Shown here in pieces: positions 46,914 to 55,409 of a stretch of DNA of 64,000 nucleotides. Below the pieces are notes generated by a model that saw only the letters and a program-made list of their open reading frames with translations, had not been told where the DNA came from and did not search any database. This DNA is from Paenibacillus sp. FSL K6-3182. GTDB lineage: Bacteria > Bacillota > Bacilli > Paenibacillales > Paenibacillaceae. Both the position numbers and the translations under genes were made by a program. The stretch lies in contig NZ_CP150265.1 of NCBI RefSeq assembly GCF_037976325.1, positions 2,909,501-2,973,500 on the forward strand. The letters run 5' to 3'. Positions within the stretch are counted from its first letter, which is position 1. Each line of letters begins with the position of its first letter.

Positions 46914-47948
46914 TTGCCTCAAGATATCAATATGCAATGGGTTACGAGTCTTTGTATTCATTACGATATTGGAGAGCCGCTCATTCTTCCAAGTCCGGTC
47001 ACTGGCGGTTTGCTTCATCACATGTGGAAGCTCAGCACAACAGAAGGCCAATTCGCCTTGAAAATATTAAATCCTGAAATTATGTTAAGAGCAGGTGTCT
47101 TGTCCAACTATTTGCTCTCAGAGCGTATTGCAGCTGCCGCAGCAAGTGCAGGTATACCTGCCGTCTTAGCAAAGACGGTTAATAATGACATCATTACTCA
47201 GGTTTCTGGTGTGGATGTTATGCTGTTTGATTGGATTGATGGTGCTGTCATTACTCCTGCTGATTGCAGCAGGGAACACGCGAGTATAATAGGAGCTTTG
47301 CTTCATAAGATTCACAACTTAAAATTCGAGGAGCAGCATAGCCCGCTCTGGACCTCCTTCGGGCAGGACTACTTGAGGGAATTGATAGATGAAGGACTTA
47401 GGACAGCGACGCCATGGGCGCAGCAGATTGATGCTGGATTCAATGACTTGTTAGAATGGAATCATCAGTATCAGCAAGCCAGCCAGATGTTGAACGATAG
47501 CCAGTGCTTCAGCCATCGCGATTTAAATCCGAAAAACGTCGTCTGGAAGGACGGTCTTCATCCGCATATTATTGACTGGGAAGCAGCTGGTTCAACAAAT
47601 CCAACAATGGAGCTGCTTGATGCTGCCTTAAGCTGGAGCGGGATTGATACGGGTCACGTCAATAAAGAGATTTTTATGACGATGCTAGGCTCATATCAAA
47701 AGGCCGGTGGGACAGAGCTAACGCATGTGAAGGAAGCTTTCTACGGCAGAATGGGCAGCATGCTCGAATGGCTGGAGTACAATATGAGACGTTCACTGCA
47801 CAAAGATATTTTCGGTGAGTCGGAGCAGCAGCTTGGCAATGAGCAGGTGCTGTTGACCTTCTCGTCCTTAAAGGAAATGTCAGCAAATATTGATGAGTGG
47901 ATGGAATGGATAGGGGAGAGAGATCAGAATGAAACCAGCAATCAATAA
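46914..47948 (+). CDS. APH-type phosphotransferase
   Basis: TTG 46914 (MPQDINMQWV) follows AGGAGGG at the right distance; the open frame begins at TTG 46890. The 344-aa kinase-like protein carries the Brenner motif SHRDLNPKNVVW near residue 205 and the metal-binding IIDWEAAG. The group phosphorylates small hydroxylated compounds such as aminoglycosides, choline, homoserine or sugars. Its coupling to a glycerophosphodiesterase gene, which it overlaps by 20 bp, points to a metabolite kinase rather than resistance. It is divergent from the FAD oxidoreductase gene. Confidence 0.8.
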   Translation: MPQDINMQWVTSLCIHYDIGEPLILPSPVTGGLLHHMWKLSTTEGQFALKILNPEIMLRAGVLSNYLLSERIAAAAASAGIPAVLAKTVNNDIITQVSGVDVMLFDWIDGAVITPADCSREHASIIGALLHKIHNLKFEEQHSPLWTSFGQDYLRELIDEGLRTATPWAQQIDAGFNDLLEWNHQYQQASQMLNDSQCFSHRDLNPKNVVWKDGLHPHIIDWEAAGSTNPTMELLDAALSWSGIDTGHVNKEIFMTMLGSYQKAGGTELTHVKEAFYGRMGSMLEWLEYNMRRSLHKDIFGESEQQLGNEQVLLTFSSLKEMSANIDEWMEWIGERDQNETSNQ

Positions 47949-48669
47949 AAAAATTATCGTCATTGCCCACCGAGGTGCGGCCGGGTATGCACCCGAGAAT
48001 ACGATGGCGTCCTTTCAGCTTGCGATAGAGATGAAGGCTGATTTCTTGGAACTGGATATTCAGCTTACAAAGGATGGGCAGCTTGTTGTTATTCATGATA
48101 CAGAGGTTGATCGTACGAGTAATGGCAGAGGCAAGGTGCTGGACTTTACGATGGCTCAGTTGAGTGAACTGGACGCAGGAAGCTGGTTTAATGCGAAATT
48201 TGAAGGTGAACGAATTCCAACACTATCAGAGGTATTCAACTTATGCAAAGGGAAAATCGGTATCTTAATCGAGATTAAGGCGCCTTGGCTATATCCTGGG
48301 ATAGAGCAGAAGTTAGCCGAAGAGCTGCGTGATCACGGCATTCTGGATGAAGATCCTACCTCTATTATTGTTCAATCTTTTGATCAGAGTTCTGTGAAGC
48401 GATTTAGTGCTATTATGCCCCAGGTTCTAGTTGGTTTGCTTGCTTATCAGTCTGAAGATGTAACGGTAGAGAAGCTTCAAGAAATAGCCGTGTATGCAGA
48501 TTATGTGAACCCGAGCTTGAATCTCGTTACGAAAAGTTTCGTAGACACCATTCATGCTTTAGGCAAAAAAACGACGCCTTGGACGGTTCGCTCGGCAGCG
48601 GAAGTGCCGCCATTGCTTGATTTTAACGTTGATGGCATTATTACCGATTATCCTGATTATGTGAAGTGA
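47929..48669 (+). CDS. glycerophosphodiester phosphodiesterase (UgpQ-like)
   Basis: This 246-aa protein has the full GDPD signature: AHRGAAGYAPENTMASF at residues 11-27, ELDIQLTKDG and VVIHDTEVDRTS. It also has the C-terminal WTVRSAAE and DGIITDYPD. It hydrolyses deacylated phospholipids or teichoic-acid-like diesters to glycerol-3-phosphate and an alcohol. It lacks a signal peptide, so it acts in the cytoplasm. The ATG lies inside the end of the kinase gene, behind GGGGAGAG, indicating coupled translation. Confidence 0.92.
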   Translation: MKPAINKKIIVIAHRGAAGYAPENTMASFQLAIEMKADFLELDIQLTKDGQLVVIHDTEVDRTSNGRGKVLDFTMAQLSELDAGSWFNAKFEGERIPTLSEVFNLCKGKIGILIEIKAPWLYPGIEQKLAEELRDHGILDEDPTSIIVQSFDQSSVKRFSAIMPQVLVGLLAYQSEDVTVEKLQEIAVYADYVNPSLNLVTKSFVDTIHALGKKTTPWTVRSAAEVPPLLDFNVDGIITDYPDYVK

Positions 48670-48716
48670 TAGGGATTGAGCGGGATGTTTTGAGGGTATG
48701 TCATTTATTGTGAGCC

Positions 48717-48745
48717 TTGAATAGATCATCTAAACCATTTAGATA
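48717..48745 (+). promoter_or_regulatory. possible promoter of the RpiR-family gene
   Basis: TTGAAT (48717-48722) and TAGATA (48740-48745) are 17 bp apart. The start site would be very near ATG 48754, which favours a later start codon or a leaderless message. Confidence 0.4.
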
Positions 48746-48753
48746 AGTACACT

Positions 48754-49638
48754 ATGAAGCGAGCTGATACGATGAAGATGGCAGGTCAAAAAATTAACCA
48801 GTCCAATACGCTTTTGTTGATTTCGAGTATTTATACTTCCTTGACCAAAGCGGAGAAAAAAGTAGCCGACTATGTGAAATCAAATCCCGAGGAAGCGGTT
48901 ATGGCGACGGTAACCGATTTATCTGAGCAGGCGGGGGTAGGCGAAACGTCCGTTATTCGGTTTTGCCGCAAGTTAGGCTTCCGTGGTTATCAAGAGTTTA
49001 AGCTTTCTATTGCGCAGGATTTGGTCAACCGTCCGTCGTACTCGACCGTTGAAATAGAAGAAGAAGACAGCACGCTGACGAAGGCAAGAAAGATTACGCT
49101 TCGCAACGAAATGATGCTGAAAAATACGCTTGATCTAATCAATCCGGCGGATTTGGAGAAAGCTGTCCATCGGATGCTCGCAGCGGACAAAATTTATATT
49201 TTTGGAGTAGGATCATCCGGTATTACAGCGCTTGATCTTCATTATAGGCTGATGCGAATTGGAATGAATGTGGAGGCGCATAGGGATTCCCATATTATCG
49301 CCATGTCTGCATCGCTCGTGAAGAAAGGGGAAGTGGTGTTTGGCATATCAACTTCGGGGAGCACGAGGGATCTGGTAGATCCGCTGCGCCAAGCGAGAGC
49401 TAATGGAGCTGAAGTCATTTGTTTGACAAGCCATATGCGTTCTCCGATAACAGCACATGCTGACACCATTTTATTGGTGCCCTCACGTGAGATGCCTACC
49501 GAAGGCGGATCTTGGTCTACAAAAATTACTCAGGTACATCTATTGGATATTTTGTGCAATTTGTTGTCTCATAAGAAAAATAATGCTACAGAAGCTTTGG
49601 AGAAGACGGCTCGCTCCGTCGTAGACAAGCTGTATTAA
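48754..49638 (+). CDS. RpiR/MurR-family regulator with SIS domain
   Basis: This 294-aa protein has an N-terminal RpiR helix-turn-helix (LTKAEKKVADYVKSNPEEAV, GVGETSVIRFCRKLGFRGYQ) and a SIS domain (IFGVGSSGITALDLHYRL, FGISTSGSTRDLVDPLRQA), which binds phosphorylated sugars. RpiR-type regulators often control amino-sugar genes, including nan genes, so regulation of cassette II and nanE is plausible. The start is uncertain: ATG 48754, 48772 and 48781 are all in frame and none has a strong ribosome site. Confidence 0.88.
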   Translation: MKRADTMKMAGQKINQSNTLLLISSIYTSLTKAEKKVADYVKSNPEEAVMATVTDLSEQAGVGETSVIRFCRKLGFRGYQEFKLSIAQDLVNRPSYSTVEIEEEDSTLTKARKITLRNEMMLKNTLDLINPADLEKAVHRMLAADKIYIFGVGSSGITALDLHYRLMRIGMNVEAHRDSHIIAMSASLVKKGEVVFGISTSGSTRDLVDPLRQARANGAEVICLTSHMRSPITAHADTILLVPSREMPTEGGSWSTKITQVHLLDILCNLLSHKKNNATEALEKTARSVVDKLY

Positions 49639-49750
49639 TCGATAGGGCCTTCTTTCGATCATATCGCAAAGCCCATTAAAAATGGGGCTGTCTCAAAAGC
49701 GTTTAGCTTCTGAAGGGATTGCACACATGAAAAATAGCCTTACAGGAGAG

Positions 49751-49906
49751 CTATTCCTGTACGGCTATTTTTCTATTCTGGTCTATATTAGCTTGCATCA
49801 TCAGATTGTGGGCAAGCGAAAGCCACCCGGCCTCTAGACTTACCTTAGGCAAGCCGCGAAGCAGAAAACGCCGAAATACCCGGCTATTCTTGATCTGCCC
49901 GAATAC
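49751..49906 (-). pseudogene. IS1182-family transposase, C-terminal fragment
   Basis: A 51-codon stretch ending in TAG encodes VFGQIKNSRVFRRFLL, then RGLPKVSLEAGWLSLAHNL, the characteristic C-terminus of IS1182-type DDE transposases. An in-frame TAA lies two codons upstream of the fragment and no further transposase sequence is visible, so more than 90 percent of the gene is gone. Confidence 0.75.
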
Positions 49907-50087
49907 ACTGCTTTAGGAAATCGAGTTTACACTTTTCTTTGTTTTGATGCTATTTTGAGAAGTCTCCAATACCAATCTCAGCGATCAACGTCCAGCTATC
50001 CTAGTAGAAGTGCAGTGTTGCCGAATTAGAAAAGAGGATATCCCAAAAGGGTAAACCTGAGAGAGAGAGAAGAATCTCATAGTATGT

Positions 50088-50140
50088 GCAAAAGAACCTT
50101 CAAAACCACTCTGAAAGTGAATCTGAAGGTTCTTTTTTGC
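50088..50140. terminator. hairpin inside the IS remnant
   Basis: GCAAAAGAACCTTCA (50088-50102) pairs with TGAAGGTTCTTTTTTGC (50124-50140). It has the form of an intrinsic terminator for plus-strand transcripts coming from the RpiR gene. Confidence 0.6.
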
Positions 50141-50237
50141 CAGCATATTACGTGAAAAGTGGGGGCTGAATGATTCAGAAAATGCTTCAGAGACAGCCCC
50201 CTTTTCTTTGATGGGTCTCTATAAAGATAAAGAGCGC

Positions 50238-50453
50238 TTATTGCCCTGCTTCGTCCTGTTTCTCTGCTTCGAAAGATTGAATGCTTTCTTTACGGCGCTC
50301 GTTTTTAGCTTCGATCGATTGCTGCTGATCCGAAGATAATTCATCTGCAAATTCATTTAAGTACTGTTCTGCTTCTTGCAAATTTTCTTTTGTGTTGTTA
50401 ATGTGCTGCTGCAAATGAGCGGCATTATCTTCTCTGTTGTCTGGTTTAGCCAT
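50238..50453 (-). CDS. tlp: small acid-soluble spore protein Tlp
   Basis: The ATG at 50453 has AGGAGG 7 nt upstream and gives a 71-aa protein starting MAKPDNREDNAAHLQ. It matches the Tlp family by the PDNRxDN opening, the helical NNTKENLQEAEQYL and the IEAKNERRKESIQSF tail. Tlp is made in the forespore and packaged in the spore core. Its promoter has sigma-G spacing and sequence, and it is the clearest marker of endospore formation in the window. Confidence 0.9.
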   Translation of the reverse strand: MAKPDNREDNAAHLQQHINNTKENLQEAEQYLNEFADELSSDQQQSIEAKNERRKESIQSFEAEKQDEAGQ

Positions 50454-50486
50454 TTGTAATCCTCCTCTCTGTGCAGTAGTCCTTAT

Positions 50487-50516
50487 TAAGATGTCCGACA
50501 AGCACCGAAATTATGC
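50487..50516 (-). promoter_or_regulatory. sigma-G-type promoter of tlp
   Basis: Read on the minus strand, GCATA (-35, 50516-50512) is followed after exactly 18 bp by CATCTTA (-10, 50493-50487), close to the sigma-G pattern GHATR-N18-CATWHTA. Confidence 0.7.
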
Positions 50517-50739
50517 CAATAGAGAGCCCTGAGATCTAATGTTTAAATTTTCTGACAATATAGAATAAAGGCATTTTTTTTTAATATATAAATTAATAGT
50601 GGAGAAAAAATCCTTTGCATGATAGGTTAAAAAAGGATTCATTTGAAGAAGGACGAACCTTATAGAATACGGTTTTTCAAAACGGTTGTTTACTGGATTT
50701 TCGGATAAAAAGAATTTTCTTTCAGAAAAAATAAAATTA

Positions 50740-50790
50740 TTGAAAAATTCCTCCAGTGATGATATGTTGTAAACAGGAAAGATCATCACT
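50740..50790 (+). promoter_or_regulatory. cassette II promoter with inverted repeat
   Basis: TTGAAA (50740-50745) and TATGTT (50763-50768) are 17 bp apart. A 9-bp perfect inverted repeat, AGTGATGAT (50755-50763) and ATCATCACT (50782-50790), brackets the -10 and expected start, with outer TCCTCC/GGAGGA pairing as well. It is a probable operator. The rest of 50517-51006 is AT-rich leader without an identifiable gene or riboswitch. Confidence 0.5.
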
Positions 50791-51006
50791 TTCTGGGAGG
50801 ATTTACAGCATCTCATTATTGGTGGACTACCATGACAATCACATAAAAAGTAAGCCGAAACCTTCCAAGTAAGTGGGGCATGAAGGCATCGATGCGGGGT
50901 TGGAACTTGAACTGAAAACAGGGAGGGATGACCAAACAGCAGTTGATCGCAGCAAATGTAGAGTAAGCATGAGCTCTTGCATTTCATCCATTGGAGGGGT
51001 AAAGCT

Positions 51007-52398
51007 ATGCGGAAAATAAAATTATTTGCAATGGTTTTATTGGCGGTTACGCTCGTTTTTGTATCGGCATGCAGCAAGGGCACCAATAACGGAAGTGAGA
51101 AAGCTACGAACAAGCCTACGAATGATACGACTGTCGAAACGGCAGCTCCGACAGAAGCTCCGCCTGTAGAGCCGGTTATCGACATGAACGGCGAGACGTT
51201 GAAAATTATTCACTGGGTCGACGGACCGTCAGAAGATACGCCGGAAGGTGCAGCGACACTTGAGAAGTGGCGGGCTGCCGAGAAGAAATATAATGTGAAG
51301 ATCGTATGGGAGAAGGTGCCTTGGGGCGAGAACATAAAAATGGTTACAAACGCTGCGCTCTCTGGTGAGTCGGCAGCCGATATCGTACCTTTGGATTACT
51401 ATTTTGCAGTGCCGGCCATCAATCAAGGATTGTTTATGCCGGTGGATGATTTCTTCAATTTTGATGATCCCAAATGGCCTGCAGGCTTGAAGCAGCACGG
51501 TGCGGTCAATGGCAAAATGTACGGCTTTACCTCCAATATCAACAACGCCTCTGGTCTCTACTACAATAAAACATTATTTGAGCGCGAAGGTCTTCCGGAT
51601 CCGCATGATTTGATCGCTCAAGACAAATGGACATGGGACGCTTTCCTAGACATCGCCAAAAAAGCGACAAAAGATACGAACGGCGACGGTGTAATCGACC
51701 AATGGGGCGTCACCAATATTGTCGGAAATCTATCGCGCATCTTGATTCACTCCAACAACTCCTCCTTTATTACACTCAAAGACGGCAAAAACGTCTTCAA
51801 CTATGACGATCCAAACCTGCTAGAAGCACTTCGATTTTTTAGTGATCTATTTAATGTGCATAAAGTCGTCGCTCCTAACAAAAACGAGAATTTCGAGGAT
51901 TACAATGAGTCGCAAACGTTATTCAACTCCGGTAAAGCCGCAATGGTGACTGGTGAAGTATGGGAAGGCGCAACAAGAACAACAATGACCGATGAGCAAG
52001 GTTTTGTTTATTTCCCTAAAGGTCCAAAAGCAACAACATGGCAAGGCAGCATTGAAAACTACGTGCAGTTCTATATTCCTGCCATCGTCAAGAGAGCAAA
52101 GGAGAAAGCTTATATTTGGGAACAAATTCAGATGTGGGATCGCGTAGAGCCGATTAACCGCGAGGAAGCGGAGAAGCAGCTGCTTGCTGATGAAAGTGAT
52201 ATTGAAGTGATGCTCGATTCTCTCAAATATGCACAGCCTATTTTTCTGCCGCTAGGCGGAGCTTTAAGCGATATTTCCTATTCGATTGCCAATCGCGGCG
52301 AGTCGCCAGAGACGGTGCTTGAGCGAAATAAACAAATTGCGCAGGATGCGATTGATAAGGATTTGAATACACAAACAACAACAAAGGCAGCACAATAA
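51007..52398 (+). CDS. cassette II: lipoprotein sugar-binding protein (SBP family 1)
   Basis: ATG 51007 has GGAGGGG 8 nt upstream; an ATG at 50977 is in frame but lacks a site. The 463-aa lipoprotein (VSAC, Cys22) is paralogous to the first gene of cassette I, sharing NKTLFEREG-, WTWDAFLDIAKKATKD- and DTNGDGVID-type motifs. The ligand-contacting regions differ substantially, so specificity probably differs. A 9-bp hairpin follows before the next gene. Confidence 0.9.
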   Translation: MRKIKLFAMVLLAVTLVFVSACSKGTNNGSEKATNKPTNDTTVETAAPTEAPPVEPVIDMNGETLKIIHWVDGPSEDTPEGAATLEKWRAAEKKYNVKIVWEKVPWGENIKMVTNAALSGESAADIVPLDYYFAVPAINQGLFMPVDDFFNFDDPKWPAGLKQHGAVNGKMYGFTSNINNASGLYYNKTLFEREGLPDPHDLIAQDKWTWDAFLDIAKKATKDTNGDGVIDQWGVTNIVGNLSRILIHSNNSSFITLKDGKNVFNYDDPNLLEALRFFSDLFNVHKVVAPNKNENFEDYNESQTLFNSGKAAMVTGEVWEGATRTTMTDEQGFVYFPKGPKATTWQGSIENYVQFYIPAIVKRAKEKAYIWEQIQMWDRVEPINREEAEKQLLADESDIEVMLDSLKYAQPIFLPLGGALSDISYSIANRGESPETVLERNKQIAQDAIDKDLNTQTTTKAAQ

Positions 52399-52431
52399 AG
52401 GATGAGACTAGATTGATGAAACAGCATCGCA

Positions 52432-52462
52432 GGGAATCCCCATAAGGGATTCCCATCCTTTT
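52432..52462 (+). terminator. intercistronic hairpin after SBP II
   Basis: GGGAATCCC (52432-52440) pairs with GGGATTCCC (52446-52454) and is followed by a short T-run (CCTTTTATAT). This probably reduces read-through so that the binding protein exceeds the membrane components. Confidence 0.65.
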
Positions 52463-52499
52463 ATATGGACGACCATTTAAAGAGGAATGAGGGGTTCGC

Positions 52500-55394
52500 A
52501 TGCTGAAGGTAACCAGGAAAACAAAGAGAGTGGTTGGCGCACTGCTGGCTCTGGTCCTATGCCTGACAATCGTCTCCATTTATCCTGCGAGCCGCTCCTC
52601 AGGCAGCGATCACATACTTGAGTCTACTCACGCGGCATCAGCCTTATTGGAGAAGAAATTAGCAAACCTCCCTTCAGCAGGAAATCGCTATGAAGAGTAT
52701 GCAGCTGAGTATGCAAATGTGCCGCATCCATCGCTCAATCAAACAATTGAAGCCGAATCCTTTGCTGCGATTGAGGGTATGAATGCTGAAAAATTGGAAG
52801 TTTACGACGGTGCCGAGACGCCAGTCGTTGAAACGGAAGATTCAGGTGTCATTCATTGGGATGTTGATGTGCCAGAAGACGGATTATATCATATGGCTTT
52901 GCGCTATTTTCCGGTGGAAGGCAACACTTCACCCATTGAGAGAGAGCTGCGTATCGACGGTGAAGTTCCTTTTGAAGAAGCATCCAGACTTGTTTTCTCA
53001 CGGGTATGGCGCAATGAGCTGGCCGAACTGGAGCAGGATGCCAAGCAAAATGATTTGCGGCCAAGACAAGTTGAAAGCCCGCAGTGGCAGGAGAGAGTAT
53101 TGCGTGATGCGGAAGGTTATTATCGTGAGCCATTCTCCTTTTATCTATCCAAAGGCCAACATCGAATTTCACTCGTTTCTCTAAGAGAACCGATGATTAT
53201 AGACTATTTGAAGCTTTACCAGCAAGAAGAAATTCCTCCCTATGAGAAAGTAGCGCAAGGGTATCAAGAGCAAGGCTATAGTGCGACGAACGGCTTGTTT
53301 ATTAAGCTTCAAGGCGAGGACGCCGCGTTCAAATCGAATCCCTCATTGTATCCGCTGAATGATCGCTCCAGTCCTGGTACGGAACCCTATCATGTATCGA
53401 AAATTAGAATGAATACAATCGGAGGCGTCAACTGGAAAATTCCCGGACAGTGGATTTCGTGGAACCTTGATATTCCAGAAGACGGGCTTTATGAATTTGG
53501 CCTAAGATACAAGCAAAATACGGTCAGAGGCGTCAACGTGGTTAGAGAGCTTTCCATCGACGGGAAAATTCCGTTCAAGGAGGCGGAAGCTATCCCTTTC
53601 CGTTATGACGGCGCATGGCAGATTGGAATGCCCGGCGAGGATGGCAAGCCGTACTTATTTTATTTGACAAAGGGGAAGCATGAAATCAAGCTGGAGCTGA
53701 CGATGGGCGACCTCGCTGAAATTATTCGAATGGTGCGTTCCAGCATCCAGCAGCTCAACGCATTGTACCTCAAAATCATCATGATCACTTCAGCTTCGCC
53801 AGACCCTCTGCGCGATTACGAGCTGGAGAAAAAAATTCCTGAGCTGCAAAAGGTGTTTAAGGAGCAGAGCGAGTTTCTTACCGCTGCAGCAGATCGGATG
53901 GATGAGCTGGTTGGCGGCACGAGCGCCAGCACGACGATCTTAAGAACAACCTCCTATCAATTGAAGGATATTGGAAGCCGTACCGAGACGTTGACCTCAC
54001 GGCTCAAAGGCTTCAAGGATAATGTGACCGCCCTCGGCACTTGGCTGCTTACCGTAAATCAACAGCCGCTTGAAATCGATTATTTGTTTTTCAAATCGCA
54101 GGACGTACCTGTGCCGAAGGTCAGTACTGGAATCATCGGGAAGTCTGTACATGAAGTGATGTCCTTTGCCAGATCGTTTTCCGAAGACTACAGCCACATC
54201 AGCAACGTCAAGCAAGGAGACAAGGAAGTAACCGTGTGGATTGCAGCAGGAAGAGATCAGGCTCAGCTGCTTCGGTCTATGATTGACAACACCTTTACGC
54301 CGCAAACCGGCATCTCAGTTAATTTACAGCTCGTGAATCCAGCAGTTGTTCTGCCGGCAACGCTAGCGGGGAAAGGCCCGGATATCGCGCTGACACAAGG
54401 CGATGTAATCAACTTTGCGATGCGGAACGCGCTTCAGGATTTATCCAGCTTCCCGGAATTTGAACAGATTAAGGACCGGTTTATGGATAGCGCTTTCGCA
54501 AGCTTTAAGTATCAGAACGGCGTGTTTGCTCTACCAGAAACACAATCGTTCCCAATGCTATTCTATCGCAAAGATATTTTGGAAGAGCTGCATTTGGACG
54601 TGCCGCAAACATGGGAGGATATGTACCGTATCATTCCCGAGCTCCAGAAGCACAACATGGATTTGGCGCTACCGCAAAATATCGTGTTTGAATCGATGCT
54701 CTATCAAAATGGCGGCCAATATTACCAAGAAGATGGCATTGCCACGGATCTTGATTCAGCCATTGGCATAGAATCGTTCCAAAAGTGGACGGAGCTGTAT
54801 ACCAACTATAAGCTGCCAATTGAATTTGATTTCATTAACCGTTTCCGCACAGGTGAGATGCCAATTGGTATTGCGGATTATACCACGTTCAATTTTTTGA
54901 CGATTTTTGCCCCGGAAATTAGAGGCCAGTGGAGTTTTGTCGCGGTCCCGGGCACGAAGAGCGAGGCGGGGAAGGTTCGCCACGATACACTTAGCTCAGC
55001 TACAGGCACAGTGATGTTCAAAGACGCCAAAAATAAAGAAGCAGGCTGGTCGTTTATGAAATGGTGGACGGACACGGAGGCACAGGTCACGTTTGGGCGT
55101 GAGATGGAAGCGATATTAGGGGAATCGGCGCGATATGCAGCTGCGAATTTAGAAGCTTTGCAGCGTCTTCCATGGTCAGCAAAGGAAATGAATCAGTTGG
55201 TTGAAGAGCTGAACTGGGTTGTCGGCAGACCTGCTGTCCCAGGCGGCTATTCACTCGATCGGCACATCTATAATGCCTTTTACGAGGTGTACACCGACGG
55301 CAGCGAACCGCGTGAAACGCTGGAAAACTATGTCCGAACGATCAATCAGGAAATTACGATCAAGCGCGAAGAATTTGATTTGCCGACAAAGTAG
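52500..55394 (+). CDS. cassette II: carbohydrate-binding-like domains fused to an SBP
   Basis: This 964-aa protein has the same architecture as the product of 26448-29399. A signal/anchor (ALLALVLCLTIVSIYP) is followed by CBM-like module 1 (QTIEAESFAAIEGMNAE to LSKGQHRISLVSL), module 2 (LQGEDAAFKSNPSLY to LTKGKHEIKLEL), a helical linker and a C-terminal family 1 SBP domain (VTVWIAAGRDQAQLL, GWSFMKWWTDTEAQ). The two modules share the PSLYPLNDRSSPGTEPYHVSK-type segment with cassette I. It begins behind GAGGGG and ends 15 bp before the permease gene. Confidence 0.82.
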   Translation: MLKVTRKTKRVVGALLALVLCLTIVSIYPASRSSGSDHILESTHAASALLEKKLANLPSAGNRYEEYAAEYANVPHPSLNQTIEAESFAAIEGMNAEKLEVYDGAETPVVETEDSGVIHWDVDVPEDGLYHMALRYFPVEGNTSPIERELRIDGEVPFEEASRLVFSRVWRNELAELEQDAKQNDLRPRQVESPQWQERVLRDAEGYYREPFSFYLSKGQHRISLVSLREPMIIDYLKLYQQEEIPPYEKVAQGYQEQGYSATNGLFIKLQGEDAAFKSNPSLYPLNDRSSPGTEPYHVSKIRMNTIGGVNWKIPGQWISWNLDIPEDGLYEFGLRYKQNTVRGVNVVRELSIDGKIPFKEAEAIPFRYDGAWQIGMPGEDGKPYLFYLTKGKHEIKLELTMGDLAEIIRMVRSSIQQLNALYLKIIMITSASPDPLRDYELEKKIPELQKVFKEQSEFLTAAADRMDELVGGTSASTTILRTTSYQLKDIGSRTETLTSRLKGFKDNVTALGTWLLTVNQQPLEIDYLFFKSQDVPVPKVSTGIIGKSVHEVMSFARSFSEDYSHISNVKQGDKEVTVWIAAGRDQAQLLRSMIDNTFTPQTGISVNLQLVNPAVVLPATLAGKGPDIALTQGDVINFAMRNALQDLSSFPEFEQIKDRFMDSAFASFKYQNGVFALPETQSFPMLFYRKDILEELHLDVPQTWEDMYRIIPELQKHNMDLALPQNIVFESMLYQNGGQYYQEDGIATDLDSAIGIESFQKWTELYTNYKLPIEFDFINRFRTGEMPIGIADYTTFNFLTIFAPEIRGQWSFVAVPGTKSEAGKVRHDTLSSATGTVMFKDAKNKEAGWSFMKWWTDTEAQVTFGREMEAILGESARYAAANLEALQRLPWSAKEMNQLVEELNWVVGRPAVPGGYSLDRHIYNAFYEVYTDGSEPRETLENYVRTINQEITIKREEFDLPTK

Positions 55395-55409
55395 AAGGGA
55401 GGGGTCCAT

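Larger units (their letters stand above)
49684..50200. mobile_element. internally deleted IS1182-like element
   Basis: The ends are inverted repeats, GGGGCTGTCTCAAAAGC (49684-49700) and GGGGCTGTCTCTGAAGC read from 50200 downward, with 15 of 17 matches. Between them lie only a C-terminal transposase fragment on the minus strand and two hairpins, so the 517-bp element cannot move by itself. The right end also forms a hairpin, GGGGGCTG/CAGCCCCC, which could serve as the tlp terminator. This element accounts for most of the 599-bp gap between the RpiR gene and tlp. Confidence 0.7.

Noticed and set aside
50933..50970. 12-codon ORF in the cassette II leader
   Set aside because: Its ATG directly touches the GGGAGGG, leaving no proper spacing, and the peptide has no feature suggesting a leader function.
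50511..51185. Minus-strand ORF of 224 aa
   Set aside because: It reads antisense through the SBP signal peptide and the cassette II promoter; its hydrophobic start is the reverse image of the linker.
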